Of a DNA stretch of 64,000 bases, positions 54,281 through 63,972 are shown piece after piece. The DNA is from Shewanella psychrotolerans (lineage in GTDB: Bacteria; Pseudomonadota; Gammaproteobacteria; Enterobacterales; Shewanellaceae). The stretch covers positions 1,674,001 to 1,738,000 of the forward strand of contig NZ_CP080419.1 in NCBI RefSeq assembly GCF_019457595.1. The letters run 5' to 3'. Both the position numbers and the translations under genes were made by a program. The stretch's first letter is position 1; every line of letters begins with the position of its first letter. Under the pieces are notes generated by a model. It made no database searches, was not told the origin of the DNA, and was given only the letters and a program-made list of their open reading frames with translations.

Positions 54281-57200
54281 ATGGCCGATAAAACCTTAGA
54301 GTTAGCCCTGCGTATCGTGGCAGAAGCCACAGGTAAGCAACACATTGAAGCCTTGGTTGATGAGCTAAAGCGCATCGGTCAAGAGTCGGATGTGGCTAAC
54401 CCTAAAGCGGCGGCATTGGCCACTGAACTCGATGGCCTTGCCAATCAGCAAGAGTTGATTAACAGCTTTAAGCAATCGCGCAACGAGCTGGAACAGCAAG
54501 AGCTGGCGCTCACTGCTGCAGCGCTTGGCCTACAAGATCTTAAGCAACGCGCCAGTGAGACCGACCAACCTTTCGTGCAGCTTGCACGCTCGATTGACAC
54601 TGCCGAAAAAGAGCTTGAGCAGATGCAGGCTGAGCTAGCCAAGCAATCGGCTAGCCATACTAAGCTGCAAAATGCGCTGTCAAAATCGGGCATTGATTAC
54701 AACAACCTCACTACCGCCCAACGTAAATTAGGGGCCGAGCTGGATGGCGCTGGCCGTAAAGTCGATAAGTTTGCCGGGCAGCTAGAGCGCGGTGACACCA
54801 AAGCCCGAGATAATGCGGCATCGCTGCGCGGTGTGGTTGGCCAAGTTACCGCGCTGGCTGGGGCGTATGTGGGACTTGATCGCGTCGCTCAGGCGATTAA
54901 AGATGTGTTTGCCACAGGCGATCAGTTCGAGCGTCTAGGCGTGCAGATGAATGCCGTGATGGGTAGTTTTGAGTCGGGTAAACAGGCAACCGACTGGGTA
55001 AAAACCTTTGCTCGCGATGTGCCGCTGCAGCTCAATGAAGTTAACCAAGCGTTCGTTAAGGCCAAGGCATTTGGCCTAGACCCTATGAACGGCACCATGA
55101 AGGCCATTGTCGACCAGGCATTTAAATTGGGCGGCGGTTTTCAAGAGGTAGAGGGCATCACCTTAGCCCTTGGACAAGCCTGGGCTAAACAGAAGTTACA
55201 AGGCGAAGAGATTTTGCAGCTCATTGAGCGCGGCGTGCCCGTGTGGGACATGCTGGCAAAAGTCACAGGTAAGAACAGCCAAGAGCTACAAAAACTCAGT
55301 GAGCAAGGCAAGCTTGGTCGCGATGTGATGAAGGCGCTGATTGATGAGATGGGCCGCGCCAGTGAAGGCAGCGCCGCTGCGCAGATGGCTTTGCTCAGTG
55401 GCCAAGTGTCTAACCTAAAAGATAATCTCACCTCATTTTATAACGATATCGCACAGTCAGGTGCGCTGGATTGGCTCAAGGGGCAGATTAGCGATCTAAA
55501 TGCTGAGTTTGCCGCCATGGCCGCCGATGGCCGTTTAAAGCAATGGGCACAGCAAGTTAGCGACACTATAGTGACTATTGGCTCGGCGGTGCAAGATGGC
55601 GCTGCTTTGTTGTATCACTTTAGAGATGAGATTGGTTTTGTCGCTAAGGCTTGGCTTGCGCTGAAAGTCGGCAGTTATTTTAGTGATGTGGTCACCGGAG
55701 CCAATGCCGCTATTGGCGCGATGCGTCTTTATACTGGCGCAATCACGGGAACCGCTGCTGCATCTGAATCTGCAACATTAGCGGCAGGAAAACTAAAAGC
55801 AGCTTTGGCCGCTGCTGCGCGCGCAGGACTATACCTGGCATTAATTAGCGAATTAGTCGAGCTAGCCCGCGTTTATCGAGATCTGTTGATTGCCGAGGAA
55901 GCCTTAGCACGTTCACAGCGTGAAGCTGCGAGCAGTGCTAAACAGTTAGAGTACTCACTTAGAGACTTAAGCGAGCAAACTGGCGTGGCCTTTAGCAACA
56001 TGGCCGAGTTCAATCAGGCCGTCGATGATGGCAAGTTGATCTATGACGATGCTGCAGGTAAGTGGATTAATGCCGCAAAGGCTATGGAGCAGGTTAAACA
56101 AGCTGCGATTGAGGTGGTTGAACCGATTAAATTAACGGTCGATGAGGCTCTTAAACTCACACTCACCTTAAGCGAACAGACCAAAACCCTTGATGGTATC
56201 AAAGGCGGCATGGGGGGCTTTATCCGCCAAATCGATGCGGCCATCGCACCATTGCAGGCCGCGGGTAGTGAGTATGCGGCCCATGTGAAGTTGCTAACAG
56301 AGCTGCGTGGTAAGTTTGAACAGCAACAAGTCTATTTAGATGCCACGGCACAAGGCGCAGGTGCGCTGCAGCAAGCCTATAAAGAGCTTGGCCTCACCAG
56401 TAGTGAGGCGTTGCAACAAACCAGCGATAAAGCTGAGGCGGCTTTTAATCTAATCAAAAACAGCCGCGAACCTATTGAGCAACAAAAGGATGCCTTTAAT
56501 GCTTGGGCTAAGGCAGCACTTGAAGCCGCCGAGGCAACAGGCCAAACCGTACCAGAAACCCTAAAATCCGAAGCGGCAACCTTGGGGTTATCGCAGACGT
56601 TAGATAATTTGGTGGCCAAGCAATATGGCTACCGCGATAGCGTTAAAAGCTTGTCACCAGAGCAAGCCAAGTTGTCAAAGGAACTGCAGCAAACAGAAAA
56701 TAGGCTTAAACAATGTCGTGATGTGATGAATAGCTCGACGGCATCGAGTAAAGATAAGGCTAAAGCCCAAAAAGAATTGGCGCAGCTGCAAGGCCAACTG
56801 AGTGAGCAGACTAAGCAGCTCACTGAAGTGCAAGCGTTAGAGTCAGCTAACTACATTCAATTAAAAGCCAAATATGAAGCAGTATCAAAAGAGCTGTTAC
56901 GTTTGGATGATGCCTATAAAAATGGCGCACTTACCGCTGAGGAATACCTGAAGCAGAAAGAGCGTATCATCGAAGTACTGCGTATCTTGCAACGGCTTAT
57001 GGGTGGGCTTGAAGATGGTGAGCAAGATTTAGATGAGCAAGCAGGCAAGACCACCAAAACCCTCGCTGAGCAAAAAGAAGAACTTGAAGCGCTAGAGAAA
57101 GCCACAGGCCGTGCGACTGAATATGTGAACTTGTATGCAGGGGCTTTTCAACACCTCAATAAACAGTTCGACTTTTCTGCAGATTCAACTGAGAAGCTAA

Positions 57201-57973
57201 AAGCAAGACAAGACGAACTCCGCACCATGATCATGCAAAACATGAGTGTGTTTAGTGGTTTTTGGCAGCTGCTTGCCGAGACCAGTAACCAAGCGTTTAT
57301 TCGTGAAAATCGCATTATCAGCGAAACCTTAGCGATACGAAATTGGACAAGCGAACTTGAAAGCTCAAGCATTACCCTAGAGCGGGTCAATGAAATCAGC
57401 CGTTATGCCACTCGGCAAATCCGTGAACTAGGTGATGAAGAGCTTAAGCCACTACAAGCGGCTATCGATGCCACACGCAACCGTATCTTAGATCTGCGTG
57501 ATGACATTAATGGCACAGTTAATAGCCTCAAAGATGAGCTAGACCAGCTCAACAACAACCAAACTGCGATTGAGAAACGCCGCTATGAGCAGCAACAAGC
57601 CGAGCTGCAATCCCAGCTTGACGCGGCCAAGACTGCCCAGGACAAAGCGGCGATCAGCAGTGCCCAAGAAGCGCTGCGCCTGAGTAAAGAGATCTATCAA
57701 ACCAAGCTAAAACAGATTGATGCTGAGGCATCCGAGCGTCGCCAGCGAGAGCAAGCCCAGCCATCTCAGTCAAGTCGTGATACCAGCACGAGTCGCTCAC
57801 CAACGCAGACGGTTAGCACGCGCAACACCATCACCACTGTTAGCACTGGCCGAATCGATACTGTGCGCCTTGAGTTGGTGATGCCATCTGGCCAAGTGGT
57901 AAAAGCCGACTTGCTTGACGAGTTTAAGCAGTTGCTCTTTAGCGAGTTAGAACAGATTAAGGCCACCTCATGA
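54281..57973 (+). CDS. Tape measure protein
   Basis: 1230 residues. An N-terminal coiled coil (about 1-165), a tape-measure domain (about 190-400; QFERLGVQMNAVMGSFESG, LNEVNQAFVKAKAFGLDPMNG, EEILQLIERGVPVWDMLAKVTG), a hydrophobic stretch (about 455-530), then long Glu/Gln/Lys-rich coiled coils to the end. It sets tail length; by the usual 0.15 nm per residue a tail of about 185 nm is expected. The ATG has GAGAACAG nearby. Its TGA overlaps the next ATG. Confidence 0.93.
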   Translation: MADKTLELALRIVAEATGKQHIEALVDELKRIGQESDVANPKAAALATELDGLANQQELINSFKQSRNELEQQELALTAAALGLQDLKQRASETDQPFVQLARSIDTAEKELEQMQAELAKQSASHTKLQNALSKSGIDYNNLTTAQRKLGAELDGAGRKVDKFAGQLERGDTKARDNAASLRGVVGQVTALAGAYVGLDRVAQAIKDVFATGDQFERLGVQMNAVMGSFESGKQATDWVKTFARDVPLQLNEVNQAFVKAKAFGLDPMNGTMKAIVDQAFKLGGGFQEVEGITLALGQAWAKQKLQGEEILQLIERGVPVWDMLAKVTGKNSQELQKLSEQGKLGRDVMKALIDEMGRASEGSAAAQMALLSGQVSNLKDNLTSFYNDIAQSGALDWLKGQISDLNAEFAAMAADGRLKQWAQQVSDTIVTIGSAVQDGAALLYHFRDEIGFVAKAWLALKVGSYFSDVVTGANAAIGAMRLYTGAITGTAAASESATLAAGKLKAALAAAARAGLYLALISELVELARVYRDLLIAEEALARSQREAASSAKQLEYSLRDLSEQTGVAFSNMAEFNQAVDDGKLIYDDAAGKWINAAKAMEQVKQAAIEVVEPIKLTVDEALKLTLTLSEQTKTLDGIKGGMGGFIRQIDAAIAPLQAAGSEYAAHVKLLTELRGKFEQQQVYLDATAQGAGALQQAYKELGLTSSEALQQTSDKAEAAFNLIKNSREPIEQQKDAFNAWAKAALEAAEATGQTVPETLKSEAATLGLSQTLDNLVAKQYGYRDSVKSLSPEQAKLSKELQQTENRLKQCRDVMNSSTASSKDKAKAQKELAQLQGQLSEQTKQLTEVQALESANYIQLKAKYEAVSKELLRLDDAYKNGALTAEEYLKQKERIIEVLRILQRLMGGLEDGEQDLDEQAGKTTKTLAEQKEELEALEKATGRATEYVNLYAGAFQHLNKQFDFSADSTEKLKARQDELRTMIMQNMSVFSGFWQLLAETSNQAFIRENRIISETLAIRNWTSELESSSITLERVNEISRYATRQIRELGDEELKPLQAAIDATRNRILDLRDDINGTVNSLKDELDQLNNNQTAIEKRRYEQQQAELQSQLDAAKTAQDKAAISSAQEALRLSKEIYQTKLKQIDAEASERRQREQAQPSQSSRDTSTSRSPTQTVSTRNTITTVSTGRIDTVRLELVMPSGQVVKADLLDEFKQLLFSELEQIKATS

Positions 57974-58335
57974 TCACCTTAGACACCATACAGCTACCGC
58001 AATTTATTTGGCTTAACCGCTTTGGCTATTCGGCTTTTGTCAGCAATGCCGAATTTGCGCTCGATGGCTCGCAGCATGTTGAAGTGGCAAGTAAGCAAGC
58101 GGGGCGCAGCGTAGTGTTGTACAGCGACGGTGAAGCCTTAAGCCTATTTGACACCCTTGAGACTCACGCCAATGCAGCAGGTGCAACCGCTTTTAGCCTT
58201 GATATTAATGGCACTGTATTAAGCGTGATGTGGGACTACGGCGACCAGCCGATTAGCGGCGTGCCCGCAATCAATTACAGCGATGGTGATCCTGAGCAAA
58301 TCGATACCATCACCTTGAAATTAATCACCGTTTAA
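57970..58335 (+). CDS. Small tail protein after the tape measure
   Basis: 121 residues, beta-rich (IQLPQFIWLNRFGYSAFVSNAEFALDGSQHVEVASKQAGRSVVLY). It overlaps the tape measure gene by 4 bp. Its position suits a distal tail or tip-joining protein. No family recognised with certainty. Confidence 0.68.
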   Translation: MITLDTIQLPQFIWLNRFGYSAFVSNAEFALDGSQHVEVASKQAGRSVVLYSDGEALSLFDTLETHANAAGATAFSLDINGTVLSVMWDYGDQPISGVPAINYSDGDPEQIDTITLKLITV

Positions 58336-58360
58336 TACTGATTTAATTAGTGAGAATAAA

Positions 58361-60868
58361 ATGACAATTACCCGCAACAATTTAGCCATTTTTAAACCCG
58401 AACTGCTCGGTGACAGCCCTGATGCAGGCGGTCAGCGCACTAAGAACGCTGTTGAATCCGGGCAGCTTAATGAATTGTTTCGCGCTATTTCTGATATCGA
58501 CCACTCGCAATCATCTGTTGATATCGTTAAGTGCTATCCGGCACTCGATACCGCTGATACCTCGGTTTTATTAAACGGGCATATTTTTATCAGCCAAAAG
58601 CCAACCGATGAGTTGGTTAGTATGTTAATAGCAGAGTCAAGTGATTTAGATGATGCCGACCGCATGACAGATATGGTCGAGATCCTTGAATCCTCAGTAC
58701 GAGCAGGGCAGCTTATTCGCAATCGCTTGATCGGTTTGCTCGCAGGGCAAGACAGCTTTCCTCGTTCATATCTGCAGACTATCTATCAATTCAACGGCAA
58801 AGAATATTATGAGACTTTAACCCTGCAGCAAGGGCAAACTATTGTTATCTCAGTTGAGTATGAGGGCAATGAAGATGCGAATTGGCCTCGGTTTGAACAT
58901 TTCTGCGAGGTACAAGAAACCGTGTCTGGTGGCAAAGGGGGCGCGGTGCGGTTTAAACCTGAGATCCCTTATGACACGCCAAATTATGATGTAGTGATTA
59001 ATGGTGAAAGTGGATGCACTAAGCTGCGTTATACCAGTGAGAATGATGGTATTAAGTTTCATGGTGTCAGTGCGTTAACCGCCCCCTCAGATTCAAATGA
59101 ATTAAGCGTTGAAAACACAGTGGTTGAATTACTGCCCAAAGTGCGAACAACGGCGGTGAGTGGCGGCAATACCTTACCTGGTGTTGAAGATAATGATAAT
59201 ACGGCAAGCAGTAGCACTGAGGTGCTACCCAGTATGGTTTATAAAAATATATATGTCCCCTCGGTGGCTGGTCAAACAACGTATATTTTTGAGGTACCTG
59301 ATTTATTAAAAGACACTTGGTTAGATGATAACGGTATTCAAAGTGTAAAATACAACGGCGGGTATGCTCAAAACGCGAGTGTTAATATTGTTGGAACCAC
59401 AGTCACCGTTACCTTTAGCGGCACTGCACCGAGCGGTAATCAAAGCGTTGGCCTCAGTTATTTAAGTGTGCAAAAGTGGGGCGTATGGGAAACCCCAGCG
59501 GCGTTCCCAGCGGATCACATCTTAGTATTAGGCAAGGCATTTGGTGCCATTACATTTGCAGATGGGAGTTACGGTACCAGCGAGATTCGAACCCAAGATT
59601 ACCCACGTCCGACCGATGTTACGGCCATCCCAATCTTAGAGACAAATAACAATCGTGTGGGCACCATAAATGCCGTAACGGGCGTGGTGACTAAAGAGCC
59701 TGATTTTCGTGGTGACTTTAGCATTGTGCTTGGCTCACTACTGCAAAAAACAGAGCCTGGCGAGGTAGTTACTCCTGGTGATACCAGCGTTGTATTCCCG
59801 TTAGATTCAGACTCACCCATACTCGATACACTGTATATACAGGTCGCTACCACCAATGATGTGCTACTCAGTGCTAGCTCTGATGCCAATGGGGTGATAA
59901 CGGGCAATGGGATCACCGGCAGCGTAGATGGAAATATCGTATCGTTGTCGTTTTCATCACCAGTGTGGTTATCGACATTAACGTATGATTTAACCGAAAC
60001 CGTCACATTATCCCCCCCACCAGAGCTTTACGGCCTCAATCCATTGCGGATTAAAAACAGTGGCGTGGTCAATGCCTTTAGCGCATGGACAAACGTTAGT
60101 GTGCAGCATACCCAAACACAGCTAGTTAATAACCCTGCAGCCGCGCAAACCTATAACGTTAGAGCTAATGCCCGTTTTGTTGATATTACCGATGCGACAG
60201 GCGCAAGCTTATGGACCTTAACAGATGATAATTACAGCGTTGATAAAGCCGCAGGTGTTGTCACCATCAATAGTGATTTCAGCGGTTTTACCGCCCCGTA
60301 TCTATTAACGGATTCAATCGGTGAGCTTGGCTTGGTGGTCGATGTGCAGCAAGACAAATTAGTCTTAGCGTCACCACTCAGCCAGAGCTATCCAGCGGGG
60401 TCAAACGTATCGAGCGTACAAGACTTAGGTGACTTACAAGCACGGGTAGGTAGCGTGCGCGATATGAGTTCGTGGAGCGATAATTGGGATTTAGACGGTA
60501 CCCCAGCGACAGCCTCACTTAACGTGGTCGATTTCCCGATTGAGGTCATTAACAACACCGCGATTAACGAAGATTGGGTATTAATTTTCACTAGCCCAAC
60601 GGCATTCCGCTGCGTGGGTAAACGCCTCGGCCAAATCGAAACAGGCGACACGTTAAACGATTTCACACCCATCAATCCACTGACACTCGCGCCATATTTT
60701 GTTATTCGCCAGGGCGCATTCGGTGGCGGCTGGAACACAGGCGAAGCGGTGCGCTTTGCGACTTACGCAAGTTCAAAACCTGCGATGCTGCTGCGCACAG
60801 TACAGAGCGGCCACAGTCAAATCACAACGGATCGTGCAACACTCGCGTTCCGTGGTAACGAATCTTAG
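58361..60868 (+). CDS. Large tail protein of unknown family
   Basis: 835 residues. A helical N-terminus (1-140: LAIFKPELLGDSPDAGGQRTKNAVESG...) is followed by several beta-sandwich-like stretches rich in Thr, Val and Ser, each about 90-120 residues long (for example around 290-345, 470-540 and 590-650). Such proteins in siphovirus-tailed transposable phages lie between the tape measure and the tip. It is probably a tail-tip or side component exposed at the surface; no enzyme motif is visible. Confidence 0.7.
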   Translation: MTITRNNLAIFKPELLGDSPDAGGQRTKNAVESGQLNELFRAISDIDHSQSSVDIVKCYPALDTADTSVLLNGHIFISQKPTDELVSMLIAESSDLDDADRMTDMVEILESSVRAGQLIRNRLIGLLAGQDSFPRSYLQTIYQFNGKEYYETLTLQQGQTIVISVEYEGNEDANWPRFEHFCEVQETVSGGKGGAVRFKPEIPYDTPNYDVVINGESGCTKLRYTSENDGIKFHGVSALTAPSDSNELSVENTVVELLPKVRTTAVSGGNTLPGVEDNDNTASSSTEVLPSMVYKNIYVPSVAGQTTYIFEVPDLLKDTWLDDNGIQSVKYNGGYAQNASVNIVGTTVTVTFSGTAPSGNQSVGLSYLSVQKWGVWETPAAFPADHILVLGKAFGAITFADGSYGTSEIRTQDYPRPTDVTAIPILETNNNRVGTINAVTGVVTKEPDFRGDFSIVLGSLLQKTEPGEVVTPGDTSVVFPLDSDSPILDTLYIQVATTNDVLLSASSDANGVITGNGITGSVDGNIVSLSFSSPVWLSTLTYDLTETVTLSPPPELYGLNPLRIKNSGVVNAFSAWTNVSVQHTQTQLVNNPAAAQTYNVRANARFVDITDATGASLWTLTDDNYSVDKAAGVVTINSDFSGFTAPYLLTDSIGELGLVVDVQQDKLVLASPLSQSYPAGSNVSSVQDLGDLQARVGSVRDMSSWSDNWDLDGTPATASLNVVDFPIEVINNTAINEDWVLIFTSPTAFRCVGKRLGQIETGDTLNDFTPINPLTLAPYFVIRQGAFGGGWNTGEAVRFATYASSKPAMLLRTVQSGHSQITTDRATLAFRGNES

Positions 60869-60879
60869 GAGTAAATACA

Positions 60880-61827
60880 ATGCCATTACCAGTAACAATT
60901 TATCGCAGCACCGATGTTGGCGCCCCCGTAGGTTTACCGATGTATCCGTCAGATTGGATAGAAATTTTAAAAGCCTGTTTAGTCGATGGTTATGGTACAA
61001 AACTTCCACTTGGATGGACGTTAGAGTTTGAAGATGTTGGGGCTTATAAGGCGGCTTTTAGGAGTTCACTTGTTGACGGTTCCGGTGGTTATTTCAGAGT
61101 TAGTTCGTATGACGGTAATAATAACCTTGGTGGTGATATTGATTTAAAATGCGCATCTGAAATGTCAGATATTAATACCTTCATTAAAGCTGGCGGTGCT
61201 AGGCGACTTAATGTGGGCAGTTCCTCAACTTACACTGGTGGCTGGACTGTGATCGGTACTAGCATAGGTTTTTGGATAATCCATGAGTCATCACAACCAA
61301 CTGGTAGTCTAAATTCAACCTATGCTACATATCAAAATGCATTCTTTATTGGCGACGTTGAATCATATATACCGAATGATGCAGGTGTGTTTACGCTAAT
61401 AAGCGCAATTAGTGGATTCGACGATAATGGTGGTGTAGGTTATTCACAATTTATCGGATCAACCACTTATGTACTTTGCACACTTTATGATACAGATGGT
61501 GGTACTGGTAAGGCTCAGTATGAAATTCCCGGTCTACAGTATTGGACGTCAACAACTTATGATGGCGGTGATGCGGAAGTTCTTGGTTTACCTATAATTC
61601 TTAACAAGACCATGCTGATTAACACTAATGGTGAGACGACTAGTGGTTCCGTGTCGCTACCATTTGTCAGGTGTTCTCCACCTGGTCTTTATTTATGTGG
61701 TTTTGTGGGATATCGAACCGCTAGCTTTCCTTTAATTAAGACTATAAACGGTGATGATTATTACGTAATTCGCGGAAATTATACCCCGTTTTTGTGGATA
61801 AAATGCAGCGGTGAATGGTATGTCTAA
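60880..61827 (+). CDS. Probable tail-tip or fibre-associated protein
   Basis: 315 residues, rich in Gly, Ser, Tyr and Thr, with no coiled coil. Its codon use is more AT-rich than that of its neighbours. The start PLPVTIYRSTDVGAPVG and the later DVGAYKAAFRSS and YFRVSSYDG stretches are seen in phage tail-module proteins of unknown role. It has AGGAG before the ATG and overlaps the next gene by 8 bp. Confidence 0.65.
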   Translation: MPLPVTIYRSTDVGAPVGLPMYPSDWIEILKACLVDGYGTKLPLGWTLEFEDVGAYKAAFRSSLVDGSGGYFRVSSYDGNNNLGGDIDLKCASEMSDINTFIKAGGARRLNVGSSSTYTGGWTVIGTSIGFWIIHESSQPTGSLNSTYATYQNAFFIGDVESYIPNDAGVFTLISAISGFDDNGGVGYSQFIGSTTYVLCTLYDTDGGTGKAQYEIPGLQYWTSTTYDGGDAEVLGLPIILNKTMLINTNGETTSGSVSLPFVRCSPPGLYLCGFVGYRTASFPLIKTINGDDYYVIRGNYTPFLWIKCSGEWYV

Positions 61828-62119
61828 TTATATATTGGAACCTGTGGTGTCATCTGCTGTAGTGAATCAAGCTCTTATTGAGGTTGATTTTGACACCAAC
61901 ACTGAGAGGGTGGTTATACTTAATCGTGAAACAATGGTGTGTTATTACAATACTAAAGTTACAGCTAACCCATTCAAAGCGATTGTTCCATTTACCCACA
62001 CATTCAACAACACTTTGTTGGTGGGTATATTAGATGATGATGGTGTGTTTAACGCTGCGTTTGCGGATGGTGTTGAACCACAGATTATAGACGGATCGGC
62101 TATAGATATTAAAACATGA
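61820..62119 (+). CDS. Small tail-module protein
   Basis: 99 residues from the ATG at 61820 (MSNYILEPVVSS), beta-rich, with VVNQALIEVDFDTNTERVVILN and FNNTLLVGILDDDGVFNAAFADG. It overlaps both neighbours by a few bases. No family recognised; it is probably a partner of the preceding surface protein. Confidence 0.62.
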   Translation: MSNYILEPVVSSAVVNQALIEVDFDTNTERVVILNRETMVCYYNTKVTANPFKAIVPFTHTFNNTLLVGILDDDGVFNAAFADGVEPQIIDGSAIDIKT

Positions 62120-63972
62120 TAGCCATTAGGTTTACTCACCAAATAAGTAATAACACCCAACCTTTATCTCTATATTTTGCGGGTAATGAGCCGTTTGCAG
62201 GTGTAACAATTAGGTTTGATAAGCCGTGGGGTAATTACACATCACCACTATACTTGCGATTCAATGGTGATGTTGAGCCACCACTACCCGTTGATACTAC
62301 AATTGGCATCGAGTGTGGCATTACATGGGTTAACCCATTGCAAATTGAGCAGCAAGTCATTCTTGCTGAGGCCGCGAATAAGCTGGGTGTTGAGGTTGAT
62401 AGCACTTACCAGGTAACGGCTAACCCTACGATTGAGATAGCTTCCCGCTGGGATTCAAAGCAATCTATTGGGGTGGCGTATGATGCGCCTTGGTCGCTTA
62501 ATCCTGATGTGCGGAGTGATTTTTCATTACGCTGGGCGATGCCGCTTAGTCACCAAGCGCTGCTTAATATTGAATGGCTAACGTCACTAAGTCATCGAGT
62601 CGATAATGCGCTGCACTGGCTTGATATTGCCGCTCATACTCAATCGGTTGACATTGTGTGGCGCGATGGTGCTGAGCATCAAATTGAGTTTGCGATCAGT
62701 TATCGAGGTCAAGTGTGCGACTCACAACTATTAGTGTCGTGGGGGCCGCATCAAGCCCGTTGGATTTGCTCAACCAATTATCGCCCACCCGAACCTGGAC
62801 TCATTAAAATGCGCTTTAGCGAGCCGTGGGCCAACTCACCCAGCCCGTTAGCGCTGCGCTTTGAAGCCTCGCCAGAGTATTGTTATTGGGACAATGGCGG
62901 TGGTTTATTTGATGCCAACCCAACATTACCTAACCTTGATTTTAAAATTCCCCTTGAGCCGCAGGTAAGAAGGAGTTATCTCATGCAGCCCCAAATCAGT
63001 TGTATTCGAGTAAGCGATAGCTTGGCTGTGGTGCTCAAGTCAGTATCGATTTCTCAGTCGCGTTCACAGTGGACCAGCAGTGGCAATGTGACATTTTCAT
63101 CGCGTATCGACGCAGAACGTGCAGCCAATGAGCTGCTTAAAATTACCATCAATGGTTACGATTTTTATCTATTGTGTGAAGTGCCAAGTGAGAGCAAAGC
63201 CTTTGGGAAGTTGAGTTACAGCGCATCTGGTCGAGGTCGATTTGCTGAGCTGTCTGCGCCGTATGTTAAAGCGATTAATTACGTCAATACCCAAGCCCGC
63301 AGCTTCATGGGGTTGATGGGTGACATTATCGAAAATATGGGCTGGACATTAGTCAGTGAGATAACCGATTACAATGTGCCTGCCAATGCCTTTAGCTATG
63401 CTGCCAAAACACCTGCAGAGGTGCTGAATATGATGGCTAGTGCCATTGGTGCCATGCTGGATATTGATAATGAAACTAAAACTATCACTGTGATCCCTCA
63501 GTGGCCAACCGTGCCGTGGGATGTCGATAATGCGGTACCAGATGTGATCTTACATGATGCGGTGATCTTAGATTTTAGCGAGAAACGAGAAATTAGACCT
63601 GATGCCAACGCCGTGTTTGTGCGTGGTGAGCAACAAGGTGTAGCGGTAAAAGTTAAGCGCACAGGCACTGCTGGTGACAACTTCGCAGCGGATATCGTCG
63701 ACAAGCTGATCACGGATAATCAAGCAGCAAGAATGCGTGGCACTGTTGAATTGGCTAATGCAGGTAACAAGGTTCACAGCAGCATTAGAACTAAAGTAAT
63801 GGCGGATTTGCCACCGATGCGACCTGGTATGTTAGTGGGCGTACGTAAGGGCACAGAGGTGTTTAAGTCAGTATGTGACGGCTTTACGATTAATGCCAGT
63901 GTCAGTGAGTCAACTGGTGTGGTGACAGTTAACCAAACCGTGACGCTATTGCGTAATGAGGTGGCGGCATGA
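62116..63972 (+). CDS. Tail hub/tip protein with an N-terminal repeat region
   Basis: 618 residues. The C-terminal half (about 290-618) reads like a baseplate hub (gpD/gp27-type): NGYDFYLLCEVPSESKAFGK, LSYSASGRGRFAELSAPY, AKTPAEVLNMMASAIGAMLDIDNETKTITVIPQWP. The N-terminal half carries a repeat of form R-F-x(5-9)-N-x3-P-L-x-L-[RY]-F, with Phe at 6, 34 and 234. The hub joins the tail tube to the receptor-binding parts. It overlaps the next gene by 4 bp. Confidence 0.75.
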   Translation: MIAIRFTHQISNNTQPLSLYFAGNEPFAGVTIRFDKPWGNYTSPLYLRFNGDVEPPLPVDTTIGIECGITWVNPLQIEQQVILAEAANKLGVEVDSTYQVTANPTIEIASRWDSKQSIGVAYDAPWSLNPDVRSDFSLRWAMPLSHQALLNIEWLTSLSHRVDNALHWLDIAAHTQSVDIVWRDGAEHQIEFAISYRGQVCDSQLLVSWGPHQARWICSTNYRPPEPGLIKMRFSEPWANSPSPLALRFEASPEYCYWDNGGGLFDANPTLPNLDFKIPLEPQVRRSYLMQPQISCIRVSDSLAVVLKSVSISQSRSQWTSSGNVTFSSRIDAERAANELLKITINGYDFYLLCEVPSESKAFGKLSYSASGRGRFAELSAPYVKAINYVNTQARSFMGLMGDIIENMGWTLVSEITDYNVPANAFSYAAKTPAEVLNMMASAIGAMLDIDNETKTITVIPQWPTVPWDVDNAVPDVILHDAVILDFSEKREIRPDANAVFVRGEQQGVAVKVKRTGTAGDNFAADIVDKLITDNQAARMRGTVELANAGNKVHSSIRTKVMADLPPMRPGMLVGVRKGTEVFKSVCDGFTINASVSESTGVVTVNQTVTLLRNEVAA

